Made by a program: the position numbers and the translations under genes
Shown: positions 1 to 8,246 of the stretch, piece by piece
Numbering within the stretch: position 1 is the first letter of the stretch
How the letters are laid out: each line of letters opens with the position of its first letter
The notes under the pieces: generated by a model
Seen by the model: the letters and a program-made list of their open reading frames with translations, nothing else
Database searches by the model: none
What the model was told of the DNA's origin: nothing
From: Sulfitobacter sp. EhC04
GTDB lineage: Bacteria; Pseudomonadota; Alphaproteobacteria; Rhodobacterales; Rhodobacteraceae
NCBI RefSeq assembly: GCF_001650875.1
Contig: NZ_LXYI01000028.1
Span: 22,153 to 86,152 of the forward strand
Length of the DNA: 64,000 nt
Direction: 5' to 3'

Positions 1-2
1 GG

Positions 3-563
3 GCCGATCTTGGGGGCGACGATGCTGGCCGACAAGTCGTGGACACAGATGCCTTCCGGATCAGTTTCCTCCCGTCAGAACGCCGACAACTCGGTAGGAC
101 CGGGATCAACCTGTTTTCTATCGGCTATTGGAGCGACGCCTTCGCGCCGATGATCGGTCGTGGGGCAGGGAAGGTTACGGTCAAGTACGACCCGCGAGAT
201 ATGTCCCGGATTTGGGTGGTCACGGACGATGGTCGAACAATTGCGGCGCGCTACAAGGATCTTTCGCGGCCCAAAGTTTCCCTTTGGGAGTCGCGGCGCG
301 CCAATGCAATCTTCCATGAGCGGCATGGCGGAAGGATATCGGAAGCAATTCTGTTCGGGATCATCGAAGAACAGCGGCGTATCGCCCATGCGTCGCGGCA
401 ACGGACGCTTACGGCGCGCCTGGACGAAGAACGCAAAGCACGCCTGCCAAACGACAAACCGAAGCGTGATCCATCCCGCGAGATGTTTGCAATTGATACC
501 AGTAACCCCAACCTCCCAACTTACCCGATAGATGACTTTGATGGACCACGACGAAAGACTTGA
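3..563 (+). CDS. tniA: TniA transposase, C-terminal part (copy 1, cut by window edge)
   Basis: This is the C-terminal part of a Tn5053/Tn552-type DDE transposase. The frame is open from base 3, so the gene begins before the window. The protein aligns by eye with the C-terminal third of the complete TniA at 11126-12760: both have SFLPSE, a YWSDA segment, GRG.GKV..(R/K)YDPRD(I/M)S.IWV and VSLWE. This is the Mu-transposase C-terminal beta-barrel region; the catalytic DDE core lies outside the window. The end overlaps the start of tniB. The two copies are clearly related but diverged, so this belongs to a different tni element and not to a recent duplicate. Confidence 0.85.
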   Translation, partial: ADLGGDDAGRQVVDTDAFRISFLPSERRQLGRTGINLFSIGYWSDAFAPMIGRGAGKVTVKYDPRDMSRIWVVTDDGRTIAARYKDLSRPKVSLWESRRANAIFHERHGGRISEAILFGIIEEQRRIAHASRQRTLTARLDEERKARLPNDKPKRDPSREMFAIDTSNPNLPTYPIDDFDGPRRKT

Positions 564-1398
564 TCTCATTCGCAGCGATCGCTGGATCGCTTTCGACCGC
601 GCAACCATTGTTCTCAACAGATTGATATCCTTGATGGAGATGCCCCGGCAGTACCGAATGCCGGGCCTCATGGTTTATGGCAGCTCCGGCATCGGCAAGA
701 CCATGATCGCCAAGCGGATGGAGAGCCTCTACCCGAGTAACTATCGCTCGGACCTCGGGGTGACGCGCACGCCGATCCTTCTCTTGCAAGCGCCACCTGC
801 ACCGGATGAACGGCGGTTTTACCAACATATCCTGGCGTCGATCGGTGCGCCAATGTGGGGTCGTCACACGATCTCGGAACTGGAAGTGCGAGCTCTCAGC
901 CATTTGCGCGGCATGGACCTTAAGATGATCATGATCGACGAGGTCCACAATCTCCTGGCCGGAAGCTATCGGGAACAACGCCGGTTCCTGAACATGCTGC
1001 GTTTTCTGTCCAACGATTTGTGCGCATCGCTCGTCGTGTTCGGTGTCAACGAAGCTGCCGAGGCCATTCGCGGTGACGAGCAACTGGCGCGCCGACTGGA
1101 CGAACATTTTCTGCCACTCTGGGATGATGATGTTGAGTTTTCCCGGCTGGTCCAGACTCTGATCGCTGCCATGCAGTTGGAGCGCGGGTCTGGTCTGAGC
1201 GTCCAGTCACTGCGCACCATCCTCGGCATTACTGGCGGCATCACGTCGCGTGTGTTCACGATGATCAAGGCGCTCGCCATCGACGCCATCGAGACGGGCG
1301 AGGAGCGGATCACGGATGACGCGATTCAATCCTGGCAGCCGGTTTGGGCCAAACATAGCTGGACCGTTCGGAACCAGCCGCAACCTGCATTTCAGTGA
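541..1398 (+). CDS. tniB: TniB AAA+ ATPase, transposition helper (copy 1)
   Basis: ATP-binding partner of TniA, related to TniB and TnsC, expected to help select the target and activate the transposase. The protein has about 285 residues. A Walker A motif (GSSGIGKTM) lies near residues 47-55 and a Walker B (IMIDEVHN) near residue 130, followed by an arginine-rich sensor region (QLARRLDEHFLP). The ATG at 541 overlaps the end of tniA; an ATG at 532 is also possible. The end overlaps the GTG start of tniQ by 4 bases. By eye roughly two thirds of residues match the second TniB at 12762-13643. Confidence 0.9.
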   Translation: MDHDERLDLIRSDRWIAFDRATIVLNRLISLMEMPRQYRMPGLMVYGSSGIGKTMIAKRMESLYPSNYRSDLGVTRTPILLLQAPPAPDERRFYQHILASIGAPMWGRHTISELEVRALSHLRGMDLKMIMIDEVHNLLAGSYREQRRFLNMLRFLSNDLCASLVVFGVNEAAEAIRGDEQLARRLDEHFLPLWDDDVEFSRLVQTLIAAMQLERGSGLSVQSLRTILGITGGITSRVFTMIKALAIDAIETGEERITDDAIQSWQPVWAKHSWTVRNQPQPAFQ

Positions 1399-2333
1399 AC
1401 CGCAAACCCCTGCCGAGGCGTCCGGCACCTTTTCAGGACGAACTGCTGTCAAGCTGGATCACGCGCCTGGCGGACGCCAACTACTGTTCAGTGCCGGAGC
1501 TCTGCAGATATCTGGGGCTTGCTCAAGAACGTCCGCCGGAAACGTTGACGGATCTGATTGGCGTGGACACCGACAGGTTCTGTGCAACGTTGCGCCTCCC
1601 GCCCGAGGAGCTCGACAGCATGTTGATCCAGCGACGCGCTGAATTCCCGATTGAGTGTATTTCCTGGTCGAATTTTCAGCACTGTTCCGTGTGTGCGCAT
1701 AAGGTACCTAGGATATCATTGCGCCATTGGCGCTTCGCTTGGTCAATGCACTGCGAAGCATGCGGGTCCGAGCTGTTGCCTGTGCGCAGTAAGACAGCAG
1801 CACATGTGCACCTGCCGACCCGGCTCCGCATCCGCGCCAAGGAAGGGGCGAAGCGGCTAATGCTCGCCTATCGACACGGGAACTGCCATGCTGGTCGACG
1901 GATGGATCTGACGCTGCAAGTCGCTGGTGTGCTCGCGCCAGAAATTCGTCACGGGTCGCTCTTTTCCCAGAACCGTATAGATCGCTTCAAAATCGTCGCT
2001 GCAATCGACCTCGGAATGACTCGACCTTTGCTCGCAACGGCGCTGGTGTTGAAGAACGATCCCGCCTCTGAAACCAGGCTTCGTGCTGCCTTCCCGCATA
2101 AACGGAAGCTGTTGGATCGCCTTGCACGGCTTGCCGAAAGCTTGCCTCAGCACAGATCGCGAGAGGGAGCGAGCCTCAAGAACCATTCGTGGATGAACTG
2201 CGCCGGCACGGCCCCCACACCAGAACCGGAATACCTTGAGGCAGCGCGGAGAGCGATTGATCAGCTTGGGAAAAACGCAGAACGGTCCGATTTGCTAAAC
2301 TGCGCAGCGGAGTTCCTCGAAAACGCACGCTAG
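1395..2333 (+). CDS. tniQ: TniQ family transposition protein (copy 1)
   Basis: TniQ/TnsD-like protein of 312 residues with a GTG start overlapping the tniB stop, so translation is probably coupled. The N-terminal motif PFQDELLSSWITRLA and a zinc-binding stretch (HCSVC followed by HWRFAWSMHCEACG) are typical of the family. TniQ proteins bind DNA and direct target choice. It is about 50 residues longer than the second copy at 13640-14431. No copy of the GCCCTTAA-type end repeat of the second element is visible downstream, so the right end of this element is either of another type or lost next to the ISNCY remnant. Confidence 0.85.
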   Translation: MNRKPLPRRPAPFQDELLSSWITRLADANYCSVPELCRYLGLAQERPPETLTDLIGVDTDRFCATLRLPPEELDSMLIQRRAEFPIECISWSNFQHCSVCAHKVPRISLRHWRFAWSMHCEACGSELLPVRSKTAAHVHLPTRLRIRAKEGAKRLMLAYRHGNCHAGRRMDLTLQVAGVLAPEIRHGSLFSQNRIDRFKIVAAIDLGMTRPLLATALVLKNDPASETRLRAAFPHKRKLLDRLARLAESLPQHRSREGASLKNHSWMNCAGTAPTPEPEYLEAARRAIDQLGKNAERSDLLNCAAEFLENAR

Positions 2334-2421
2334 TCCCGTGTGGATATCTCATGAATAACTTTACCAAATATCGAAAATGGGTAGCCACTACGAAAGAGTC
2401 CCAAGAATAACGTGGCCATGA

Positions 2422-2667
2422 CAGCGACAGCGCGTAATCCCGTTTGGCTTTGTGGATGCGATTGTTCGGGGGCTTGCCGCGCGCCTTGTGCCGGATCGCC
2501 GACGCGCCATCCTGACGATAAAGCTTCAGCAGCCGGAAAATCTGCCGACGCGTCAGTGCCAGCATGTTCGCAGCATTGTCGACGCTCAGCCGTCCATCAT
2601 CGACCTGCGCCAAAACCTCCACGCGCTTCAACTCGCGCTCGCTCATAACCACCCATCCCATGCCCAA
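2422..2667 (-). pseudogene. ISNCY-type transposase, N-terminal remnant
   Basis: The minus strand from 2667 encodes about 82 residues typical of the start of ISNCY transposases: MSERELKRVEVLAQV, a helix-turn-helix with LALTRRQIFRLLKLY, and IRHKARGKPPNN. The similarity stops at about 2422, after ...RDYALSL, and the frame then runs into unrelated residues. The catalytic domain is missing, so the gene is a remnant. Two GTGACATT words at about 2692-2699 and 2716-2723, upstream of the start, may belong to the lost element's terminal repeat. The break probably marks where later rearrangement joined it to the tni element. Confidence 0.7.
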
Positions 2668-2745
2668 TCTCCCTCAGTCTCGGAAGGGAGAGTGACATTC
2701 CTGAATTGCTCATGGGTGACATTTTAGCTTTGCGGCTGTGAGCGA

Positions 2746-2767
2746 TACTTGAACCGCGACTCCTATT
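2746..2767. repeat. IS30 left terminal inverted repeat
   Basis: Contains TTGAACCGCGACTCCTATT, which pairs with the right end (complement TTGAAGTGCGACTCCTATT) apart from two mismatches and one inserted T further out. Confidence 0.75.
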
Positions 2768-3791
2768 GTCGTTGAGGGTAGGGGGATCGACCTATCTCTT
2801 CCATCATCTTTTCACGGAAGACCTCGGCGGGTGTTTTCCATCCTAAGCATTTGCGAGGCGTGTTGTTGAGCTGATCGCAGATCTGCTTGATGTCAGCGTC
2901 CGTCATTGCCCTGATATCACGCGTGCGGGGTAGCCAGCGTCTGGCGCGGCGGTTGGTGTTCTCAACGGTGCCTTTTTGCCAGGGAGAGGAGGGATCGCAG
3001 AACCACGTTTGGGTGCCCAGCTCGGCTTGCAGGTGCGGCCAGCTCACGAACTCAGTACCACGGTCGAAGGTGATTGATCTACGAGCGATCAGGGGCAGGT
3101 CTTTGATCGCCTTCATGATCTTGCCCATCACAGGTTTCGTTCGCTTGTTAGGGTTCTTCAGGATCACAGTGAACCGGCTGACCCGCTCGACCAACGAGGT
3201 CACATTTGTCTGGCCACGCTTTTGTTCAAACAGCATTAAATCGCCCTCCCAATGGCCGAACTGGCGACGGTGAGCGACATCGTCAGGCCTGAATAAGATG
3301 CTGACATCACGGTCAAACTTGGACTTCTGACGTTTGCGGGCACGGCGTGGTTTGCGGTTTTTGCGATGTAAGGGCAGATACCACCACAGCTCTTGCGCCA
3401 TGCCTTCTTTGGAATAGATGTAGCGATAGATCGTCTCCTGGCAGACCCGCAGTTTGTCACCTTCATGGATCATCCGGTTGCCGATCTGTTCAGGCGTCCA
3501 GCCTTGTTTGATCCGTTCAATCACGCGCTTGCACAGATCAGGATGTCGGATCAGTTTGCGTTGCGTGGATCGGCGTTGCTGCGTGCGCTGGTGTGCTGCC
3601 ATCCCAAAGTATCCAGCGTACTTCTTGGGCAAAGAGTCATCGGCCCAGAAGTTACGTTTGATCTCCCGAAAGATCGTCGACTTGTGACGCTTCAGGACAC
3701 GCGCCATCTCTGCGACGGGGACCTTTGCAAGCCACCAGTCTTCGATTCTGCGTCGTTCTTGCATGCTCAGTTGCGTGTAAACGGTTCCCAT
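2763..3791 (-). CDS. IS30 family transposase
   Basis: Complete 342-residue transposase. The N-terminal helix-turn-helix (residues about 5-50, ERRRIEDWWLAKVPVAEMARVLKRH..STIFREIKR) is typical of IS30. The DDE integrase core shows FGHWEGDLM (first D), TFDRGTEF (second D) and WQKGTVENTNRR (E). The C-terminus has the usual N.TPRKCLGWKTPAEVF motif. The gene nearly fills the element and its stop lies inside the left inverted repeat. It appears functional. Confidence 0.95.
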   Translation of the reverse strand: MGTVYTQLSMQERRRIEDWWLAKVPVAEMARVLKRHKSTIFREIKRNFWADDSLPKKYAGYFGMAAHQRTQQRRSTQRKLIRHPDLCKRVIERIKQGWTPEQIGNRMIHEGDKLRVCQETIYRYIYSKEGMAQELWWYLPLHRKNRKPRRARKRQKSKFDRDVSILFRPDDVAHRRQFGHWEGDLMLFEQKRGQTNVTSLVERVSRFTVILKNPNKRTKPVMGKIMKAIKDLPLIARRSITFDRGTEFVSWPHLQAELGTQTWFCDPSSPWQKGTVENTNRRARRWLPRTRDIRAMTDADIKQICDQLNNTPRKCLGWKTPAEVFREKMMEEIGRSPYPQRQ

Positions 3792-3828
3792 GCGATATTC
3801 CTCCTATTAGATAACTCATTGTTTTCTA

Positions 3829-3850
3829 ATAGGAGTCGCACTTCAAAGTA
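3829..3850. repeat. IS30 right terminal inverted repeat
   Basis: Complement of the left repeat; read on the minus strand it gives TTGAAGTGCGACTCCTATT. It lies about 40 bases upstream of the transposase start. Confidence 0.75.
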
Positions 3851-4198
3851 GCGCGCACCGCTACACGGCTCAAAAACGTATAAGCAAGCATATGTTAAGT
3901 TGGCTCTTGGCCAAGAGTGCGCATGACTCGGGCGCACCTGGGACGAATACTTCTCGGGCGAAAGCGGCGCGCCTAAGACCCGCAGCAAGAGTTAAGTCCG
4001 CTATCCGCGTCGGACCCGGGGTCATGCCAGCCAAGTTCGCAGAACGTCAGAAGGCCGCAAGCATGTGGACTAGGCCTTTTTCGATGTTCTTCCACGGCTT
4101 CTTGCCCACGGTATGTAAGAACCAACATCTGGTACCGCAGATATTTTTCGTAAAGAACTGCATGAAGCGACAACAGATTTTGTGACCCACAGGCCTGG
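3851..4198. other. No recognisable gene
   Basis: About 350 bases between the IS30 element and the IS3 remnant. Small open frames exist on both strands (up to 97 codons) but none shows a recognisable domain, a convincing ribosome binding site or the codon bias of the neighbouring genes. It is probably decayed mobile-element DNA. Confidence 0.5.
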
Positions 4199-4208
4199 AT
4201 CAAGGACT

Positions 4209-4654
4209 TATGGAACTCCCAGTCATATCGGAATCAGGATCGGAGCGACCACGCCCTGCGCCAATGGCTGCGGGAACTGGCGAATAAACGTCGCCGGTTC
4301 GGATATCGTAGTTAGGGCATCCTTTTGGCCAGAGAGGGTTTTGAAGTGAACCATTAGAAGCTTTTCCGTCTCTATCGCGAGGAAGGGCTGGCCGTGCGCC
4401 GCAGGTGATCACGCAAACGCGCACTGGGTACGCGCAGGCCCATCCTAGTGCCGGATCGCGCCAATCAGCGTTGGTCGTTGGACTTCGTGTCCGATGCCTT
4501 TGCTAATGGCCAAAGGTTCCGTGTGTTGTGCATCGTGGATGACTGCACGCGCGAAGCCTTGGCGGCCACTGTGGTGGATCGCTCACTGTCAGGTGAGCGG
4601 ATGATCCGCGAACTGGATGACCTGATCGGGAGGCTGGGTCAGTTGACTTTCTGA
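4209..4654 (+). pseudogene. IS3 family OrfB transposase remnant
   Basis: Pieces of an IS3-family OrfB can be followed through several frames: LRQWLRELANKRRRFGYR, then a TAG stop, fragments around AFPSLSREEGL/GLAVRR-like codons, and finally PDRANQRWSLDFVSDAF..FRVLCIVDDCTREALAA with the first catalytic D of the integrase core. The coding capacity ends near 4654, before the second D and E. In-frame stops and frameshifts show it is inactive. It lies just before the GST operon terminus. Confidence 0.75.
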
Positions 4655-4714
4655 CCCACGATCAGATCAAAGCGATGACAACGGCCGACCGTATCGTCAA
4701 CCTCGGCACTCGTC

Positions 4715-4732
4715 AGGGGTATGTTACCCCCT
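4715..4732 (-). terminator. Possible terminator after the GST operon
   Basis: A small hairpin, AGGGGTA-tgt-TACCCCCT with one bulged base, lies 12 bases beyond the GST stop on the minus strand. No T-tract follows, so this is a weak call. Confidence 0.35.
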
Positions 4733-4743
4733 GGATCACGACG

Positions 4744-5376
4744 TCAGCGGAAAAGCGCCCTTAGGGGTGCCACAGCCTCTTGCCAGCTGTCACGCGCTTC
4801 TAGCCGGTCGATCCAACTCGCAACTCCTGGGTACTGGTCCAGTAAAATCCCCGCTTGATCGCGATACATGAAGGTGGTCGCAAGATAGAAGTCGGCAAGG
4901 CTGAGTGCGCCTGCGATCCAGTCCTTGCCGTCGAGTCCGGTTTCCAGAACGGCAAGGAACTGATCTGTGGCTTTTCGTTCCGCTTCGACCACAGTCGGAT
5001 CGGGATCGCCCATGCCGAATTTCTCTTTGAGAAACAGCTCAAAGGACAATTTCTGCATCGCCGGGCCAAGGTGGATCGCTTGCCACCAGGTCCATTGATC
5101 GACGAGGGACCGCGCCTTGCGGCCCTCAGGATAGAGGCCCGCCTCGGGCCGAAGCCCCGCCAGATAGGCACAAATTGCCCGGGATTCCCAAAGCACGAAA
5201 TTCCCGTCCTCCAAAACGGGCACCTTTGCATTGGGATTGCGAGCGAGAAATTCCGCCGCGCGGTTGTCCCCGGCCCGGATGTCGACCTGGACGATTTCGA
5301 GGTCCACGCCCAGTTCGTGTGCCACCGCCCGCACACGCAGCGCATTGGGCGAGAAATTCGCGTTGTAGAGTTTCAT
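4744..5376 (-). CDS. Glutathione S-transferase family protein
   Basis: A 210-residue cytosolic GST. The N-terminal thioredoxin fold (residues about 1-77) has SPNALRVRAVAHELG, the cis-proline segment NPNAKVPVLEDG and the glutathione-binding WESRAICAYL. The helical C-terminal domain includes the conserved LSLADFYLAT. It is the last gene of a five-gene operon, 20 bases after the NmrA-type gene. Next to a ring-cleavage dioxygenase and an NAD(P)-binding reductase it probably conjugates glutathione to electrophiles such as quinones; the exact substrate cannot be read from sequence. Confidence 0.9.
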   Translation of the reverse strand: MKLYNANFSPNALRVRAVAHELGVDLEIVQVDIRAGDNRAAEFLARNPNAKVPVLEDGNFVLWESRAICAYLAGLRPEAGLYPEGRKARSLVDQWTWWQAIHLGPAMQKLSFELFLKEKFGMGDPDPTVVEAERKATDQFLAVLETGLDGKDWIAGALSLADFYLATTFMYRDQAGILLDQYPGVASWIDRLEARDSWQEAVAPLRALFR

Positions 5377-5396
5377 GATTTTGTCCGCCTCTATAG

Positions 5397-6293
5397 TTAC
5401 TGCGGCGCCCGAAGAAGCACCGCCCGGTTTTCGGTCAGGAAATCGGTAACCGACTGTCCGGACTTGCCGGTGAGCGTCTTGAGATCGTCGCTGGCCACAT
5501 CAAGGTAGCCTTCGGCGATTGCCTGGTCGAAAGAGACGAAAACACGCGCCATGAACTCGGGCAGGCCATTTGCGATCATCGCCTGCACCATGTCTTCGGC
5601 CGGCATCGGAACGTAGGGGATGTCCTTGCCGGCGATGTCCGACAAAAGCGCCGCGATATCGGCCTGGCCGGTGGATTCGGGCCCGGTGATGTCCAGGACC
5701 TCGCGGTCGGTCGCATTCATCAGCGCGGCAGCGGCGGCGCGGGCGCAGTCGGCGCGCGTGACGTAACTCGCCCGTCCGTCCCCTGCCGCGGCAAAGAGCT
5801 GCCCCATGTCGATCGCCTGCGGTCCGCTCATAAGCAACAGATCCGTGTAAAGGTTGTTGCGAAGGATCGTGTAGCTGGCGCCGCTTTGCTCGATCAGCTT
5901 CTCGGTGTTCTGATGATCCTTGCTGAAAGTGATGGGGCTTTCGGGTACCGGGCTGGCAAGCGAGGTATAGACGATGTGGTCGATACCCGCCTCGCGTGCG
6001 GCGGTGATCGCATTGGAATGAGCCGCGAGCCGTTTGCCCGGCTCCAGATCGTCGGTGGAGATGATCAGGATCCGCTTGCCGCCCGCGATGGCCGGACCCA
6101 GTGTTTCGGGCGCGTTGAAATCGCCTTGGCGAACATCCACCCCCTTGTCCCTGAACTCGGCGAGTTTGTCGGCGTTGCGCGTGACCGCGATGATCGGACC
6201 GGCGCCCGCCTCGATCAGTTGATCGATTACCTGGCGTCCAAGCTGGCCGGAGGCGCCTGTGACGATAAATGGTCCGTTCTGAAAGCTTGCCAT
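5397..6293 (-). CDS. NmrA-type NAD(P)-binding oxidoreductase (quinone reductase-like)
   Basis: A 298-residue atypical short-chain dehydrogenase. The N-terminal Rossmann motif VTGASGQLGRQV spans residues about 12-23, and VTRNADKLAEFRDKGVDVRQGDF matches the NmrA/QorB (YtfG) group, which binds NADPH and can reduce quinones. The central YTSLASP and the downstream RNNLYTDLL segment also fit. It lies between the luciferase-domain gene (28 bases) and the GST gene (20 bases) in one operon. Quinone reduction is inferred from family and context, not shown. Confidence 0.85.
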   Translation of the reverse strand: MASFQNGPFIVTGASGQLGRQVIDQLIEAGAGPIIAVTRNADKLAEFRDKGVDVRQGDFNAPETLGPAIAGGKRILIISTDDLEPGKRLAAHSNAITAAREAGIDHIVYTSLASPVPESPITFSKDHQNTEKLIEQSGASYTILRNNLYTDLLLMSGPQAIDMGQLFAAAGDGRASYVTRADCARAAAAALMNATDREVLDITGPESTGQADIAALLSDIAGKDIPYVPMPAEDMVQAMIANGLPEFMARVFVSFDQAIAEGYLDVASDDLKTLTGKSGQSVTDFLTENRAVLLRAPQ

Positions 6294-6321
6294 GGGCGTA
6301 TTCCTGTTCTTTGAGAGAGAG

Positions 6322-6819
6322 TCAGCCGTGGATGTGAACCTGCGCGGGGTTGGCCAGCTTGCCGCGGGCGAAGTCCCAGCTCGTTGTCAGGATTTTGATC
6401 ATGACGTCGACCTCTGACCCATCGCGCGGCGCAAAGGCCATGACGGCATTTGCCGGGATGTGTCCGGCCGACGCCATCGGGTGCGGTTCGCCCCATCCCT
6501 TGGCGATGAGTTCATCGACCGCCGCCAGCGGCAGCATCATGTGCGACGAACCGTCATAGGAGGGATGCACATGGGCAAATTCGCGTCCGATCATGAAGGC
6601 TTCACGCGGGCCGCAGGCATGCGCCACCGGCAAGACCAGTGCTTCGGCGCCGGGCACCGAGATGCCCGACCGGCAGCGCTCGACGAAGGGCAGGGCGAAG
6701 GCCTTCTCCTTGAAAAATGCGTGGATCTCTGCCGAGGAGTTCTGCGACACCTGCTCATGCGGGGCGCAATCGGTGGTGTCGGGGCGCGGGCCCTGCCGCG
6801 GGGGAAGTTCGAAGCTCAT
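6322..6819 (-). CDS. Luciferase-domain (DUF5519-like) protein
   Basis: 165-residue soluble protein resembling the small proteins annotated as luciferase domain-containing: it carries REFAHVHPSYDGSSHMMLP and a GWGEPHP segment with conserved histidines. The ATG at 6819 was chosen because the frame upstream of it is low-complexity Arg/Gly read-through over the dioxygenase gene, and because it starts 8 bases after that gene. Biochemical function is not known for this family. It lies in the putative quinone/catechol operon. Confidence 0.65.
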   Translation of the reverse strand: MSFELPPRQGPRPDTTDCAPHEQVSQNSSAEIHAFFKEKAFALPFVERCRSGISVPGAEALVLPVAHACGPREAFMIGREFAHVHPSYDGSSHMMLPLAAVDELIAKGWGEPHPMASAGHIPANAVMAFAPRDGSEVDVMIKILTTSWDFARGKLANPAQVHIHG

Positions 6820-6827
6820 GGTTGGTC

Positions 6828-7643
6828 CTATCCAAATCTGAACGCGCTTTCGACCGCGCCCAACACGTGATCCTCGAGGGTCTTCTCCCCCCGATCCGCA
6901 AGCGCAGCCCCGGCCACGACGTGCAACGGGATCAGATGTTCCTCGCGCGGATTGGCATCGCGTGCGCCGGGCGCCTGATCCCACTCGGCCAGCATGGCAT
7001 GGCGCACTGCGGGGTCTTCATGGGTCACCGCACTCGTGAGCCATCGGTCAAAGTCTCCGCCGTTCACCGGGCCGTCCGGTCCGCCCCTCATCGCCCGCAT
7101 CATCTTGCCCATGTTATGATAGGTATTGCCGGATCCGATGATCAGCACCCCTTCGTCGCGCAAGGGCGCCAACGCGCGACCGACGGCAAGATGCGCCTCG
7201 GGGTCGAGATCGTCGCGCAGGCTCAATTGGACGGTGGGGATGTCGGCCTCAGGAAAAGCCACCTTTAGTGGAACGAATACCCCGTGATCGAAGCCACGCG
7301 CAGCATCGGCCCCGGTTTGGAATCCCGCGTCTTCTAAAAGTGCGCGTACGCGGGTCGCCAGCGCGGGCTCGCCCGGCGCGGGCCAGGTTAGCTGATAGGT
7401 ATGCTGCGGAAATCCCTGATAGTCGAACAGCAGAGGCGGGGCGGGGTTGGTCTGCAAGGTAAAGACCCGCTCTTCCCAATGGCCCGAGATCACGAGGAGC
7501 GCCTTGGGCCTTGCCGGCAGGCTCGCAGGCAAGTCCTCAAGGAATTTGCGGTGCCGATCCCAGGCGTCAGGCGGGTTCCAGTCCATGAAGAAACAGGGGC
7601 CACCCCCATGGGGAACAAACAATGTCGGCTGCTTTTCAGTCAT
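6828..7643 (-). CDS. DODA-type extradiol ring-cleavage dioxygenase
   Basis: 271-residue class III extradiol dioxygenase of the DODA/YgiD group. Metal-ligand histidines are visible in FVPHGGGPCFF (near residue 12), VISGHWEE (near residue 54) and GNTYHNMG; RGFDHGVFVPL is the conserved substrate-side motif. The family opens catechol rings such as DOPA with a Zn or Fe centre. It is second in the operon, 63 bases after the DoxX-like gene. With the divergent HxlR regulator this suggests disposal of catechols or quinones. Confidence 0.9.
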   Translation of the reverse strand: MTEKQPTLFVPHGGGPCFFMDWNPPDAWDRHRKFLEDLPASLPARPKALLVISGHWEERVFTLQTNPAPPLLFDYQGFPQHTYQLTWPAPGEPALATRVRALLEDAGFQTGADAARGFDHGVFVPLKVAFPEADIPTVQLSLRDDLDPEAHLAVGRALAPLRDEGVLIIGSGNTYHNMGKMMRAMRGGPDGPVNGGDFDRWLTSAVTHEDPAVRHAMLAEWDQAPGARDANPREEHLIPLHVVAGAALADRGEKTLEDHVLGAVESAFRFG

Positions 7644-7706
7644 GTTGTCGTCCTTTTAAACCCAAGTCCGAGGCTATGGGCACCCCCGTGGCAACTCCGC
7701 AGCAGA

Positions 7707-8114
7707 TCAGATTGGCGCTGCCGGAACTGCCGGTGCATAGGCCGACTTGACCGCACGCACGCGATTGGCGGTCAGCCACGAGACGATCAGGAGTACCCAG
7801 GTCGCCAGAGCCGGCGACCAACCCGGATCGCCTGCGCCCACATGGGCCCCGAAGGCGAGCACCAGATGCCAGAACATTGCCGCATAGGCCCAATCTGCCA
7901 GCACCGCCGAAGGGCGCCAGAGGATCACAACGGCACCGACGATCTTCAAAATTGCGAGTGGCCAGATGATGTATGTGGGATAGCCCAACACCTCGCGATA
8001 CATGCCCGCGACCATGTCGTGGGATGAGATGTAGAAGGCCGCCGCACCCAGATAGACCAATGCCACAAGGCCGGTCGCGATCCAGTAGACATATTTTGCC
8101 ACGTTGTCACTCAC
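7707..8114 (-). CDS. DoxX-like integral membrane protein
   Basis: 135-residue protein with four predicted membrane helices (about residues 7-28, 47-66, 73-92 and 103-120) and a DoxX-like pattern (GAAAFYI.SHDMV..MYREVLGYP). The GTG at 8114 was preferred over an upstream ATG because GGGAGAG precedes it by about 6 bases. It opens the five-gene operon facing the HxlR regulator. DoxX relatives often accompany quinone or thiol redox enzymes; no specific reaction can be assigned. Confidence 0.8.
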   Translation of the reverse strand: MSDNVAKYVYWIATGLVALVYLGAAAFYISSHDMVAGMYREVLGYPTYIIWPLAILKIVGAVVILWRPSAVLADWAYAAMFWHLVLAFGAHVGAGDPGWSPALATWVLLIVSWLTANRVRAVKSAYAPAVPAAPI

Positions 8115-8207
8115 TGCCGCTCTCCCGGTTTTCGGCGGGTTGTTAGGCTGCCGTTTTCCATATAGTATCATTAGGTGCCTTGCTTCATCAGTTAAAGTAG
8201 GCACTTA

Positions 8208-8222
8208 AAAGTAACTTACTTT
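8208..8222. promoter_or_regulatory. Probable HxlR operator
   Basis: Perfect palindrome AAAGTAACTTACTTT (7-base arms around a C) in the divergent region between the DoxX-like and hxlR-type genes, 24 bases before the regulator start. A related half-site (TTAAAGTAGGCACTT) lies just upstream. It is well placed to control both directions. Confidence 0.6.
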
Positions 8223-8246
8223 CGTGGGCTGCGAGGGCTATCCACA

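Larger units (their letters stand above)
2746..3850 (-). mobile_element. IS30 family insertion sequence
   Basis: About 1.1 kb element containing one transposase gene. The ends carry imperfect inverted repeats of about 22-23 bases: GCGACTCCTATT at the left is matched by its complement at the right. The left repeat overlaps the last bases of the transposase gene. The element appears intact. It lies between the ISNCY remnant and unrecognised DNA; no target duplication was confirmed by eye. Confidence 0.85.

Noticed and set aside
2700..2746. Complete ISNCY element at the left of IS30
   Set aside because: Only the N-terminal 82 codons and possible end repeats are present; the catalytic part is absent in all frames.
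3892..4185. 97-codon frame after the IS30 element as a gene
   Set aside because: No domain, unusual composition and no ribosome site; the surrounding DNA is decayed mobile-element material.
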